DNA of 64,000 nucleotides from Bacteroidales bacterium (lineage in GTDB: Bacteria > Bacteroidota > Bacteroidia > Bacteroidales > Paludibacteraceae). Both the position numbers and the translations under genes were made by a program. Shown one piece after another: positions 43,535-52,508 of the stretch; the first letter of the stretch is position 1, and every line of letters begins with the position of its first letter. Location of the stretch: NCBI GenBank assembly GCA_022783865.1, contig JALFYY010000020.1:1-64000 (forward strand), written 5' to 3'. Under the pieces are notes generated by a model, which was not told where the DNA came from, did no database searches, and saw only the letters and a program-made list of their open reading frames with translations.

Positions 43535-44014
43535 ATGAAAAAGGATATTGACGAATTAGACCGTAGAATACTGAGTATCATAACGAAAGATGCCCATGTA
43601 TCAACGAAAGAAATAGCCGACCTATGCAATGTTTCGCGTAGTGCAGTTCATCAACGCATTCAACGCATGTACACTATTGGCGCCATAACGGGTTCGGGCT
43701 ACTATATCAATCCGAAAATGTTGGGCTACCAACTTTGTGCCTATATCGGTATTACATTGGAAAAAGGCAACCTCTACAAAGCCGTTTCTGCAGAATTGGA
43801 GAAGATTCCCGAAGTAGTTGAAAGCCAATTCACGTTGGGAACATATTCGCTATTGGTCAAACTTTATGCCCGCAACGACGAACATCTGATGTCGCTCTTG
43901 AACGACCATATTCAGGAAATTCCGGGTGTGGCGAAAACCGAAACCCTCACGGCACTCGACCAACGTATCAAACGGTCGCTACCCATCATCATTGAAGAAG
44001 ACGATGAAGAATAG
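43535..44014 (+). CDS. Lrp/AsnC family transcriptional regulator
   Basis: Leucine-responsive-type regulator of 159 residues. The winged HTH (DELDRRILSIITKDAHVSTKEIADLCNVSRSAVHQRIQRM, about 4-43) is followed by the RAM/AsnC effector domain (ALGTYSLLVKLYARNDEH-like region near 106-120, here FTLGTYSLLVKLYARND). It probably senses an amino acid; which one is unclear. It precedes trpS by 31 bp, perhaps co-transcribed. Confidence 0.93.
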   Translation: MKKDIDELDRRILSIITKDAHVSTKEIADLCNVSRSAVHQRIQRMYTIGAITGSGYYINPKMLGYQLCAYIGITLEKGNLYKAVSAELEKIPEVVESQFTLGTYSLLVKLYARNDEHLMSLLNDHIQEIPGVAKTETLTALDQRIKRSLPIIIEEDDEE

Positions 44015-44045
44015 AAACATTTAATAATCATACAAACAGTTAGTT

Positions 44046-45032
44046 ATGCAAACAGTAGTTAGCGGTATTCGCCCGACGGGCAACCTGCACTTAGGAAATT
44101 ATTTCGGAGCTATCAGAAGTTTCTTGCAAATGCAAGAGGAATATAATTGTTTCTTTTTTATTGCCGATTGGCATTCTCTTACCACACATCCTCACCCCGA
44201 TAATCTGCGTCAGAACGTCAAAACGATATTGAGCGAATATCTGGCATGCGGCGTTGACCCCGAAAAGTCAACCATTTATGTGCAAAGCGATATCCGCCAA
44301 ATCCCGGAACTGTATCTCTATCTGAATATGAATGCCTATATAGGTGAATTAGAGCGTGTTACATCGTTCAAGGAAAAAGTCCGTCAGAACCCGAACAACG
44401 TGAATGCGGGTCTGCTGACCTACCCTACATTGATGGCAACAGACATTATTATTCATCATGCCGACAAGGTGCCGGTGGGCAAAGACCAGGAACAGAACAT
44501 GGAGATGGCGCGTTTGTTCGCACGCCGCTTCAACCGCATCTATGGTGTGGAATATTTCAAAGAACCGGCTTCGTTCTCGATGAGCGACAAAGCATTGAAA
44601 GTACCGGGATTAGACGGCTCCGGCAAGATGGGAAAAAGCACCGGAAATGCCATCTATCTGATTGACGATGAAGCCACTATACGCAAGAAAGTAATGAAAG
44701 CCGTTACCGATTCCGGACCTACCCGAATGAACCAAGAGAAGCCCGAGGTGATACAGAACCTCTTCACATTGATGGAAATCGTTTCGGAGCCTTCGACCTT
44801 GGAGTATTTCAACGAGAAATGGAACACTTGCGAAATCCGCTATGGCGATATGAAAAAGCAACTGGCTGCCGACATCAATGCTTGGTGCACCCCTATCCGA
44901 GAGCGTATTTTGGATATTCAGAACAACGAAGAATATCTGAAAAAAGTTGTTCGCATCGGAGCGGAAAAAGCTTCTGCCAGTGCTGAACGCACGCTCCAGG
45001 ACGTGAGAGAAATCATTGGTTTCCATCGTTAA
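44046..45032 (+). CDS. trpS: Tryptophanyl-tRNA synthetase
   Basis: Class I synthetase charging tRNA-Trp, 328 residues. The ATP-binding HIGH-type motif is NLHLGNYFG (13-21), and the KMSKS-type motif is GKMGKSTGN near 197-205. TGNLHLGNYFGAI and DKVPVGKDQEQNMEMAR are family signatures. Complete. Confidence 0.97.
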   Translation: MQTVVSGIRPTGNLHLGNYFGAIRSFLQMQEEYNCFFFIADWHSLTTHPHPDNLRQNVKTILSEYLACGVDPEKSTIYVQSDIRQIPELYLYLNMNAYIGELERVTSFKEKVRQNPNNVNAGLLTYPTLMATDIIIHHADKVPVGKDQEQNMEMARLFARRFNRIYGVEYFKEPASFSMSDKALKVPGLDGSGKMGKSTGNAIYLIDDEATIRKKVMKAVTDSGPTRMNQEKPEVIQNLFTLMEIVSEPSTLEYFNEKWNTCEIRYGDMKKQLAADINAWCTPIRERILDIQNNEEYLKKVVRIGAEKASASAERTLQDVREIIGFHR

Positions 45033-45050
45033 ACCATTAGACTTTACCAT

Positions 45051-45830
45051 ATGAAAAAGACTATCATTCTGCTGCTTTTAACTTGTTTCTGTTTGGGCTC
45101 GGCAAATGCGTGGAACGCTGTAGGACACCGCATTATTGCTGAAATTGCCTATCAAAACCTTAGCAACAAAGCCCGCCGGCAGGTGGACAATATTCTCGGC
45201 AAACGAGGTATGGTTTATACGGCATCGTGGGCGGACGAAATCAAATCCGACACCATCTATCCCTATTCGCACGTATGGCACTATCAGAACTTGCGTGCCG
45301 GTATGACACACGAAGATCTGGATTATCTCTATACCCATCCTACAGCAGAAGGACAGCACTTGTATTACGCTTTGGACAGCCTGACCAACTACTTGAAAAC
45401 CATCGATAAAACAGAATCCGATGTACTCAAATTTGTGGTTCACTTGATGGGCGATTTCTTCCAACCCATGCACGTGGGGCATCCCGAAGACAAAGGCGGC
45501 AACAAAACACAAATGCGTTGGTTCGGCAAAGGTACAAACCTGCACTCGGTGTGGGACCGCTACCTTTTGGAATATGCCGAACTATCTACTACTGAATATG
45601 TTACATTCCTCACCGACCGCTACAGCAATGACAAAAAAGCCATTCAAAAGCGCACAATGCAAGAATGTATTTACAATATCTACGAACTGCAGGAAGCCAT
45701 CTACGGGTATCACGAAAAAGGCGACAACAACACCTATCACTACGCCTACCGCTTCCGCTCGGATATGGAAGAGAGTCTTTATACGGCAGGTATCAAATTG
45801 GCGCAACTGCTCAACGAAATTTACCGATGA
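45051..45830 (+). CDS. S1/P1 nuclease
   Basis: Secreted zinc nuclease of single-stranded nucleic acid, 259 residues. The signal peptide ends in ANA, leaving Trp21 as the first mature residue, whose amino group binds zinc in this family. Further ligands are visible in WNAVGH, HVWHYQNL, HLMGDFFQPMHVG and NLHSVWD. It likely recovers nucleotides outside the cell or in the periplasm. The stop codon overlaps the start of the next gene (ATGA). Confidence 0.93.
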   Translation: MKKTIILLLLTCFCLGSANAWNAVGHRIIAEIAYQNLSNKARRQVDNILGKRGMVYTASWADEIKSDTIYPYSHVWHYQNLRAGMTHEDLDYLYTHPTAEGQHLYYALDSLTNYLKTIDKTESDVLKFVVHLMGDFFQPMHVGHPEDKGGNKTQMRWFGKGTNLHSVWDRYLLEYAELSTTEYVTFLTDRYSNDKKAIQKRTMQECIYNIYELQEAIYGYHEKGDNNTYHYAYRFRSDMEESLYTAGIKLAQLLNEIYR

Positions 45831-46057
45831 AAAGATGGTTGCTCATAGTGAGTTTGGCAATGGGTGTGTCGGTCAATGCCGATGATTATATCAACGACGT
45901 TTACTATACACCCGAATTAGCAACCCGCAAAGCAATGGAACAAACCATTCTGACACCAAAATACCCGAAAAACATCAAAGAGATTATCTTTATTGATGAT
46001 AGTATCAACACACAGCCGCTTGACACTCTGTTGATTGAAAACACAAGACCGGAATGA
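45827..46057 (+). CDS. Small secreted protein of unknown function
   Basis: Seventy-six residues with a signal peptide (MKRWLLIVSLAMGVSVNA) and a short mature part (DDYINDVYYTPELATRKAME...). I recognise no family. It overlaps the S1/P1 nuclease stop by 4 bp and the next gene's start by 4 bp, so the three are translationally coupled. The frame is open further upstream inside the nuclease gene; the ATG at 45827 gives the signal peptide. Confidence 0.7.
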   Translation: MKRWLLIVSLAMGVSVNADDYINDVYYTPELATRKAMEQTILTPKYPKNIKEIIFIDDSINTQPLDTLLIENTRPE

Positions 46058-47526
46058 ATATGCGACGGGAGTTTTCGCTCATATTATTCCTCTGTATAGT
46101 TCATCTGCTGTGGGCAATCGATTTAGACAAAGAGAACACTCTCGGCTTTGATATTCAAGGCACTGCGCGCTATGTGGGTATGGCAGGTGCGATGACAGCA
46201 GTGGGCGGTGACGCTTCGGCTGTACGTGACAATCCTGCCGGATTGGGCATTTTCCGGCACAACGAATTGTCAGTAACACTGGATTATCAGCTACAGCCGT
46301 CAAAATCGGGTTTCGGACCGGTTAACGACCGCCTGACAACGCAATTCGGCTTGCCGCAACTCTCATGGGTGATATGCTTTGGCGACAACGACCGGCTGAA
46401 AGGTCTTGTTTTCAACAACCTGATGCTATCCTATCACCGTGTGGTACAATACAAGCGCAACCTTAATCCAAGCGGTACATTTGCCATTTCACAAACCGAC
46501 TTGATGGCTGAACTCACCAACGGATTGACAAAGAACGACTTTGATCGTTCTCTTGATGATGTTTGGGACGACATAAACATCGGTTGGCTATCTGTCTTGG
46601 GCTACCGGGCAGGATTGATTGAACCAGTCGATTCAGCGTCAACTGACTGGCATTCAATTCTTTCTCCCAACGAGCAAGTGAGCGCAAATTTGAATATCCA
46701 AGAATCCGGAACGTCCGATGAATATTCAATCGCCTATGCTGCCAATATCAGCAATCGGATTTACTTGGGCATCAATATGAACATCAGCACGCTACTCTAT
46801 TCAAAAACAACCACTTATACAGAGCAATTTGACTATGGCAGCGGATACGCACTTCAGTCTGAAATACGCATGAACGGCATCGGTTGGAGCACCAATATAG
46901 GCGTTATCTATCGCCCTGTCAACATGTTGCGTATTGGTGCCTCGTGGCAATCGCCCACACTGATGGCGGTGAACTATTCTAACAATGGTTCCATCGAAAG
47001 CAATGTGGATACCACCGGTATTTCCCGGCAAATTTCCACTCCCTATTATTCTTATTCATCCGACAAATATCAACTGCCCATGCGGAGCACTTTCGGTATG
47101 ACGTACCAGTTCTCGACAAAAGGATTGCTTTCGGTGGAATATGATTATCTGCACCATTTCCGGCATGAGACCGCAGACCGGCATTTTCTGAAGATCGGTG
47201 GAGAATATGTCTGTCAGAATTGGTTCTTCCGCTTGGGATATGCTTTCCAATCGGCTTTTATGAAATACGAAACAGAACCTTTGTTTAGACCAATCGAAAC
47301 GGATACACGTACCGATACGGACTTCCGCAATGTGTTTTATGCCCATTATGCAAGTGCAGGCGTAGGTTTTCGCAATCGGAAAATAGTAGCGGAATTGGCT
47401 TATCAATACCGTCTGCAGCATATCAGGCAATATGCCCATTATAATCAAGTTGATACACCTTTCGAACTCTATCCGCAAACGCATCGTATCGTACTGACTT
47501 TGGCTTTCGGCAGGAGTCGGTTCTGA
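46054..47526 (+). CDS. Outer-membrane protein of the OmpP1/FadL type
   Basis: Barrel protein of 490 residues. After the signal peptide (to about 22) comes GTARYVGMAGAMTAVGGDASAVRDNPAGLG (split near 36-65), the NPAGL motif of FadL/TodX-type transporters. The end is typical of a barrel (HRIVLTLAFGRSRF). Such proteins let hydrophobic molecules through. Coupled by a 4-bp overlap to the small secreted protein. Confidence 0.85.
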   Translation: MNMRREFSLILFLCIVHLLWAIDLDKENTLGFDIQGTARYVGMAGAMTAVGGDASAVRDNPAGLGIFRHNELSVTLDYQLQPSKSGFGPVNDRLTTQFGLPQLSWVICFGDNDRLKGLVFNNLMLSYHRVVQYKRNLNPSGTFAISQTDLMAELTNGLTKNDFDRSLDDVWDDINIGWLSVLGYRAGLIEPVDSASTDWHSILSPNEQVSANLNIQESGTSDEYSIAYAANISNRIYLGINMNISTLLYSKTTTYTEQFDYGSGYALQSEIRMNGIGWSTNIGVIYRPVNMLRIGASWQSPTLMAVNYSNNGSIESNVDTTGISRQISTPYYSYSSDKYQLPMRSTFGMTYQFSTKGLLSVEYDYLHHFRHETADRHFLKIGGEYVCQNWFFRLGYAFQSAFMKYETEPLFRPIETDTRTDTDFRNVFYAHYASAGVGFRNRKIVAELAYQYRLQHIRQYAHYNQVDTPFELYPQTHRIVLTLAFGRSRF

Positions 47527-47747
47527 AAAATGAGTTGAAGAAAGAATTGAAGAATAAGAATCGGCACAAAAAAAGAACCGCATTGTACTTTACTCGAGAA
47601 AACTCCTAATAAATAGGATTTGAGATATAACTCACCTTTGTAATCTACCCGGAATCCGAAGAAACAGTAGCACGCCATTAGCAAGCCATAGACCTCGTTT
47701 TGAAATAATGTGTTGAGTTTTCCGGTCTCTGACAATGCAGTTCCCAT
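47469..47747 (-). CDS. Doubtful 92-codon frame behind a promoter-like site
   Basis: Minus-strand frame starting MGTALSETGKLNTLFQNE, 17 bp downstream of a TATCTTTG element at 47764-47771. The product has two hydrophobic stretches and no recognised family. Its 3' part runs into the porin gene, which makes a real gene less likely. The promoter may instead serve an RNA. The rest of 47527-47945 holds the plus-strand promoter of the next gene at 47865. Confidence 0.25.
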   Translation of the reverse strand: MGTALSETGKLNTLFQNEVYGLLMACYCFFGFRVDYKGELYLKSYLLGVFSSKVQCGSFFVPILILQFFLQLIFQNRLLPKAKVSTIRCVCG

Positions 47748-47763
47748 GATTTCTATTCTTTTG

Positions 47764-47771
47764 CAAAGATA
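47764..47771 (-). promoter_or_regulatory. Promoter-like element on the minus strand
   Basis: TATCTTTG pointing into the porin gene's 3' end. Confidence 0.4.
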
Positions 47772-47864
47772 ATGAAAAATTCCGGAACAGCAATACTATT
47801 CGCCTTTCTCATGTATATTTTATGAAAAAACCGACAGATATTTCCGTAATCGAAAATATTGTCG

Positions 47865-47872
47865 TATCTTTG
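47865..47872 (+). promoter_or_regulatory. Promoter -7 element for the TPR protein and ribH
   Basis: TATCTTTG, 74 bp before the start codon at 47946. Confidence 0.6.
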
Positions 47873-47945
47873 CACATTCTATGCGATGAACCCAAACGGG
47901 GCAAAGCATGGAAACAGATTGTAAACTTAAAAACACAACATAATT

Positions 47946-48623
47946 ATGGCAAAAAAGAAACAAAAACAAGAAGAGAACTTGGAAACTGTACAAGAAGCGT
48001 TGAACACTTCGAGTCGTTGGATTGAGAAACATCAAAATCTGCTGATGTGGATTTTGATTGCTATTTTGGCTATAGTAGTCGCTGTAATGGCACTCAACAA
48101 CTATTACCTCGCTCCAAAGAGCAACGAGGCTAACGAAGAAGTAGCAAAAGCTGTGGTTTATTTTGCTGATAATAATTTTCTTACAGCTGTCAATGGTGAC
48201 GAAGCCGACTGCCTCGGTTTTGCTGCAATTGCTGACGAATACGGTATGTTCAAAGGCGGCAAATTGGCTGCACTTTATGCCGGTATTTGCTACTACAATC
48301 TCGGTCAATACGAAGATGCTGTTACCTATCTCAAGAAATTCAGTGGCGACGATTTGAACATTGCTCCTGCTGCCAAAATGAAATTAGGTGACGCTTATGT
48401 AGCATTGGACCAAGCAGATAAAGCTGTGAAAGAATTTGAGGCTGCTGCCAAAAGCGAGAACGGAATCATAGCTCCTATCGCTCTGAAAAAAGCAGGTATC
48501 GCATATCTGAGTTTGGATAACAAGAAGGCTGCCAAACAGGCTTTCCAGACTATCAAAGACAAATATGCTACCAGCGCAGAAGCACAAGATATCGACAAAT
48601 ACATTGCCAACATTGCTGACTGA
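47946..48623 (+). CDS. Membrane-anchored TPR protein
   Basis: Protein of 225 residues: a charged N-terminus, one membrane helix (about 33-52, MWILIAILAIVVAVMAL) and tetratricopeptide repeats facing the periplasm (KLAALYAGICYYNLGQYEDA, AKMKLGDAYVALDQADKAVK, LKKAGIAYLSLDNKKAAKQA). The layout resembles YfgM-type proteins, but the role is unknown. The stop TGA shares its last base with the ATG of ribH. Confidence 0.85.
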   Translation: MAKKKQKQEENLETVQEALNTSSRWIEKHQNLLMWILIAILAIVVAVMALNNYYLAPKSNEANEEVAKAVVYFADNNFLTAVNGDEADCLGFAAIADEYGMFKGGKLAALYAGICYYNLGQYEDAVTYLKKFSGDDLNIAPAAKMKLGDAYVALDQADKAVKEFEAAAKSENGIIAPIALKKAGIAYLSLDNKKAAKQAFQTIKDKYATSAEAQDIDKYIANIAD

Positions 48624-49162
48624 TGGCAACCGAATTGCACAATTTGTCGGTCTATAATGCCGAAGACCTACCGAATGCTGACGCCCTCAGACGTCAGCGT
48701 TTTGGTATTGTTGTAGCCGATTGGAACAGTCATATTACCCACGCTATGATGCGTGGTGCTATCGAAACTTTGCTCCGGCACGGCGTCCAAGCACAACACA
48801 TCTCGGTAACGCACGTCCCCGGTACGGTAGAACTCACCTATGGAGCGTGGAATATGCTGACTTCCAATCCATTGAGTCCTTTCCATGCCATCATTGTTAT
48901 CGGTTGTGTCATTCAAGGCGATACACCGCATTTCGATTATGTTTGCCAAAGCGTGACACAAGGCGTGACACTGCTCAATGCACAAGGAGGAATAACCGGC
49001 GGCATCCAAAGAACACATACCCCTGTTATTTTCAGTGTATTAACTACACTCAACGAGCAACAGGCACTCGACCGTGCAGGCGGGCGATTGGGTAACAAAG
49101 GTGTGGAAGGCGCACAAACGGCTATGCGCATGGCAAACCTCAAAGTGCAAAATTTGGAATAA
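48623..49162 (+). CDS. ribH: 6,7-dimethyl-8-ribityllumazine synthase
   Basis: Penultimate step of riboflavin synthesis. The 179-residue protein has FGIVVADWNSHITHAMMRGA (27-46), HVPGTVELTYGAWNML and the catalytic region GCVIQGDTPHFDYVC near 92-106. It ends with NKGVEGAQTAMRMANL. Coupled to the TPR gene by a 1-bp overlap. RibF is elsewhere (13901). Confidence 0.96.
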   Translation: MATELHNLSVYNAEDLPNADALRRQRFGIVVADWNSHITHAMMRGAIETLLRHGVQAQHISVTHVPGTVELTYGAWNMLTSNPLSPFHAIIVIGCVIQGDTPHFDYVCQSVTQGVTLLNAQGGITGGIQRTHTPVIFSVLTTLNEQQALDRAGGRLGNKGVEGAQTAMRMANLKVQNLE

Positions 49163-49201
49163 TTTCTTGCGTAAACACTTGCGAGGTTGCAATTTTTATT
49201 A

Positions 49202-49209
49202 TACCTTTG
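49202..49209 (+). promoter_or_regulatory. Promoter -7 element for tRNA-Tyr
   Basis: TACCTTTG with TTG 20 bp upstream. Confidence 0.65.
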
Positions 49210-49248
49210 CACCCGCAAAACCAAAGGGGTCGCCCTTCGACAAAACGG

Positions 49249-49331
49249 GGGTAGTTTCCAGAGTGGCCAAATGGGGCAGACTGTAAATCTGCTGCGTAAT
49301 CGCTTCGGTGGTTCGAATCCATCACTACCCA
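49249..49331 (+). tRNA. tRNA-Tyr (anticodon GTA)
   Basis: Eighty-three nt: acceptor stem GGGTAGT/ACTACCC, discriminator A, anticodon stem GCAGA/TCTGC around loop CTGTAAA (anticodon GTA), a long variable arm as expected for bacterial tRNA-Tyr, T loop GTTCGAATCC. CCA is not encoded. Confidence 0.96.
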
Positions 49332-49342
49332 CTTCATCCGAG

Positions 49343-49375
49343 CAGAAGGCGGACAATATCCGTCTTCTGTTGTTT
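49343..49375 (+). terminator. Intrinsic terminator after tRNA-Tyr
   Basis: Eleven-bp stem with one G-T pair (49343-49353 with 49359-49369) followed by a T-rich tail. Confidence 0.8.
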
Positions 49376-49405
49376 ATATAATGGCATATCCTATAAATTA
49401 TTGCT

Positions 49406-50683
49406 ATGAAAGTCTTTAAGTTTGGTGGCGCATCAGTCAAAAATGCTGCCGGTATCAGAAATCTCATCCATATCGTTAGTCAAGAAACCGACCGATTGGC
49501 AGTAGTCGTATCTGCTATGGGAAAAACAACTAATGCGCTTGAGAAAGTGGTGAATGCTCTTTTTGCAGGCGATGAGTCTGCTGCCATGGCGGCACTGGAG
49601 GAAGTACGTGACTTTCACTACAATATCGCTCAATCGCTTTATGAGCAAGGCTATCGTTTCCTGCAAAACAAGATTGATGGTATCATTTCACGCATTTCGT
49701 CTATTATAAATAAGGAGATGCTACTCCAAACCGAAGGGCATCCTACCCAATACGACGAACTCTACGACCAAATCGTTTCGTTCGGTGAAATTCTGAGCAC
49801 CACTATTATTTCCGTGGCACTCAATCGCGAAGGCATTGTGACGCACTATGTGGATATGACCCGTTGCCTGCGTACCGACAATACTTTCCGGGAAGCAAAA
49901 ATCGATATGCACGCATCGGCAGAACTCTTGCAACGGGAATGGAAGCGCTACGATTTTCCGGTGCATATCCTTCAAGGTTTCATCGGTGGAACCGAAGACG
50001 GGCGCCCCACCACTTTAGGACGCGAAGGAAGCGACTATACTGCTGCCATTGTTGCCAATCTATTGGAGGCGGAAAGCGTGACCATTTGGAAAGACGTACC
50101 GGGTATTCTCAATGCCGATCCCCGTATTTTCGACCACACTACCCTCATCCCCCGACTCACCTACTACGATGCCGTCGAATTGGCATATAGCGGGGCGCAA
50201 GTCATTCACCCCAAGACCATCCGGCCACTCGAAAACAAGCACATTCCGCTTTATGTGCGACCGTTTGCCGACTACAATGCTACAGGTTCAGTCATACAGC
50301 AAACAACGCCCAAGCCCATTGATGTGCCGGTATTCATTTGGCGGAAAAACCAAGTACTGATTACCGTTCGTCCAAAAGACTTCTCTTTCATTTTGGAAAA
50401 CGGGCTCAACCATCTGTTCGATGTTGTCTGCCGCCACCGGCTCAAAGTGTCACTTATTCAAAGCAGTGCCGTAACTATCTCAGTATGTGTGGATAACAGC
50501 AGGTATTTGGAATATGCATTGCAAGAACTGCAAGCCGACTATCGGGTCACTTTCAATAGCAACCTATCGCTCCTTACCATCCGTGGCACCACGCCCGAAA
50601 TCATCCGGCAGCAGACCGAAGGCAAAACCATTCTCCTCAGTCAAACCACACGCCACACGGCACGCTATGTGATAGTGGACTAA
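49406..50683 (+). CDS. Aspartate kinase
   Basis: First step of the aspartate family pathway (Lys, Thr, Met, diaminopimelate), 425 residues. The kinase domain starts with KFGGASVKNAAGIRN (4-18) and contains GFIGGTEDGRPTTLGREGSDYTA (split near 191-213) and WKDVPGILNADPR. The C-terminal 120 residues are the ACT regulatory region. It is monofunctional, with no homoserine dehydrogenase part. Which amino acid inhibits it cannot be seen. Confidence 0.94.
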   Translation: MKVFKFGGASVKNAAGIRNLIHIVSQETDRLAVVVSAMGKTTNALEKVVNALFAGDESAAMAALEEVRDFHYNIAQSLYEQGYRFLQNKIDGIISRISSIINKEMLLQTEGHPTQYDELYDQIVSFGEILSTTIISVALNREGIVTHYVDMTRCLRTDNTFREAKIDMHASAELLQREWKRYDFPVHILQGFIGGTEDGRPTTLGREGSDYTAAIVANLLEAESVTIWKDVPGILNADPRIFDHTTLIPRLTYYDAVELAYSGAQVIHPKTIRPLENKHIPLYVRPFADYNATGSVIQQTTPKPIDVPVFIWRKNQVLITVRPKDFSFILENGLNHLFDVVCRHRLKVSLIQSSAVTISVCVDNSRYLEYALQELQADYRVTFNSNLSLLTIRGTTPEIIRQQTEGKTILLSQTTRHTARYVIVD

Positions 50684-50750
50684 GTTCCCATACTTTGGGT
50701 TATTACCTGAATTTGGGCCTCTAAGCAAAACAACGTAATATATTTATCCG

Positions 50751-50758
50751 TAATTTTG
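50751..50758 (+). promoter_or_regulatory. Orphan promoter-like element
   Basis: TAATTTTG followed only by an 8-codon frame and an 11-bp array; no TTG at the usual distance, so the match is partial. Confidence 0.35.
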
Positions 50759-50823
50759 CAACCGGAAACAACAGAAACATATGGTCATCTACCCGGCAAT
50801 GAGCTGACTGCTACCTTGCAAAT

Positions 50824-50856
50824 GAGGGATCATGCAGGGTTCATACAAGGATCATA
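50824..50856. repeat. 11-bp period array, 3 units
   Basis: gagggatcatg, cagggttcata, caaggatcata; same unit type as at 12292, 38266 and 54747. Confidence 0.6.
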
Positions 50857-50967
50857 GGGAGAGACCAGACGTTTGACCTAATATTTTCTCGCATTTTATG
50901 AGTCAACCTATTTCAGTATAAGACACTTGTCCAATCGCGTCTAAAAGTTGAATACTGCCATATAAAA

Positions 50968-50997
50968 ACGATGTGCACATCCTCTTGTGCACATCGT
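50968..50997 (-). terminator. Intrinsic terminator after the NupG-like gene
   Basis: Perfect 11-bp stem (50968-50978 with 50987-50997) and an 8-nt loop, followed on the minus strand by five T. It lies about 140 bp past the stop codon. Confidence 0.8.
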
Positions 50998-51061
50998 CTC
51001 ATATAATCAAACCGCAAACGCACTCATGCGCTCTCCCCTGCATACACCGTCAACTATACAA

Positions 51062-51089
51062 ATTAATGGTTCATTAACGGCAATTAACG
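51062..51089 (-). repeat. 3'-UTR triple motif RTTAAT
   Basis: On the minus strand three RTTAAT words separated by 3 and 4 bp, between the stop codon and the terminator. The same arrangement is found after pheT at 54844-54871. Confidence 0.45.
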
Positions 51090-51138
51090 AAGCCCCCTGC
51101 GCTTATCGGTACCCTATAATATAGATATTGGATATTAA

Positions 51139-52428
51139 CTATTTAACATCCTTCTGAACAGGTGTCTTTGGGAAAACAATCCAAAACGCCACAGCCACCA
51201 GCAAAGCAAATCCGGCAAAGATATACCAGCTGGTTTGCCAACCGTTCCACGTAACCATAGCGCCCGCTTGTTGTACTTCTTCTGAATAAACGAAGTGATT
51301 GACAATAGCTTGTGCCGACAGCGTACCGATGGTGGCTCCGAAGCCGTTAGTCATCATCACGAACAGTCCTTGTGCCGATGAACGCAGATTCTTATCGGCT
51401 TCCTGATCCACATACAGCGAACCGGAAATGTTAAAGAAATCGAAAGCGAAACCATATACCACGCAACTCAGCACAAACAGCAATACCATCGGGAACGACG
51501 GATTGCCCAAACCGAACAAACCGAAACGCAATACCCATGCGAACATTGCCATCAGCATTACCGATTTGATACCGAAACGCTTCAAAAAGAAGGGGATAAA
51601 CAATATGCAGACAGCCTCACAGATTTGCGATACCGAAATCAGCAAATTGGGATGTGCCACGGCAAACGTATCAACAAACTCGGGTATGTTCTTGAAACTG
51701 TCGAGGAAAGGATTGGCATAGCCGTTGGTTACTTGCAGGCACATACCGAGCAACATAGAGAAGATAAAGAACACAGCCATCTTTTTCTGTTTGAATAGCG
51801 AAAAAGCCTCCAATCCCATTGCTTCCACCCATGTTTGTTCCTTTTCGGGTTTGCCTTTCACAGGGCAAGCCGGAAGTGTCAGAGCGTAAGCGGCTAACAA
51901 CAGACTGAGCCCGCCACTCACTACATATTGCCAACTCGTACTTTGCAAACCGCAAAGGTCCACTATCCACATCGTAGCGATAAAACCTACTGTTCCGAAT
52001 ACGCGGATAGGCGGAAAGTCTTTCACCGTATCTAATCCGGCAACGTCTAACGCATTGTATGCTACCGAGTTGCTCAATGCCAAAGTGGGCATAAAGAATG
52101 CTACCGACAAGGTATATAAGCAGAACAACGGAGCAAACATCACTGCATCGACTGCCATATAGCCGTACACACCGGCGCTTATCATAAATACGCCTGCAAG
52201 CAAATGGCAGAGCGACAATAGTTTCTGTGCCGGAATCCAACGGTCTGCCACAATACCCATAATAGCGGGCATAAACAGACTCACAATGCCTTGGATAGAA
52301 TAAAACCAGCCGATGTTCATTCCCATGCCGTGGTTGGCAAGGTAGTTGCCCATTGATGTTAAATACGCTCCCCATACGGCAAATTCGAGGAAATTCATAA
52401 CAATGAGCCGTAGTTTCATGTTTTTCAT
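51139..52428 (-). CDS. Nucleoside:H+ symporter-like MFS transporter
   Basis: Major-facilitator protein of 429 residues with twelve helices. MNFLEFAVWGAYLTSMGNYL (11-30) and the loop AIMGIVADRWIPAQKLL near 58-74 match the NupG/XapB (Nuc_H_symport) family. SGSLYVDQEADKNLRSSAQGLFVMMTNGFG (split near 335-364) is a family block. Likely imports nucleosides; exact substrate unknown. Downstream of prfC on the same strand, 80 bp apart. Confidence 0.9.
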   Translation of the reverse strand: MKNMKLRLIVMNFLEFAVWGAYLTSMGNYLANHGMGMNIGWFYSIQGIVSLFMPAIMGIVADRWIPAQKLLSLCHLLAGVFMISAGVYGYMAVDAVMFAPLFCLYTLSVAFFMPTLALSNSVAYNALDVAGLDTVKDFPPIRVFGTVGFIATMWIVDLCGLQSTSWQYVVSGGLSLLLAAYALTLPACPVKGKPEKEQTWVEAMGLEAFSLFKQKKMAVFFIFSMLLGMCLQVTNGYANPFLDSFKNIPEFVDTFAVAHPNLLISVSQICEAVCILFIPFFLKRFGIKSVMLMAMFAWVLRFGLFGLGNPSFPMVLLFVLSCVVYGFAFDFFNISGSLYVDQEADKNLRSSAQGLFVMMTNGFGATIGTLSAQAIVNHFVYSEEVQQAGAMVTWNGWQTSWYIFAGFALLVAVAFWIVFPKTPVQKDVK

Positions 52429-52465
52429 AATGATAATATTTTGTTGTATTTCAGTTACTCAATTA

Positions 52466-52505
52466 AACACCTAAACATCTAAACAACTAAACAACTAAAC
52501 AATCC
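52466..52505. repeat. 8-bp period array, 5 units
   Basis: aacaccta, aacatcta, aacaacta, aacaacta, aacaatcc between prfC and the NupG-like gene. Confidence 0.7.
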
Positions 52506-52508
52506 CCC

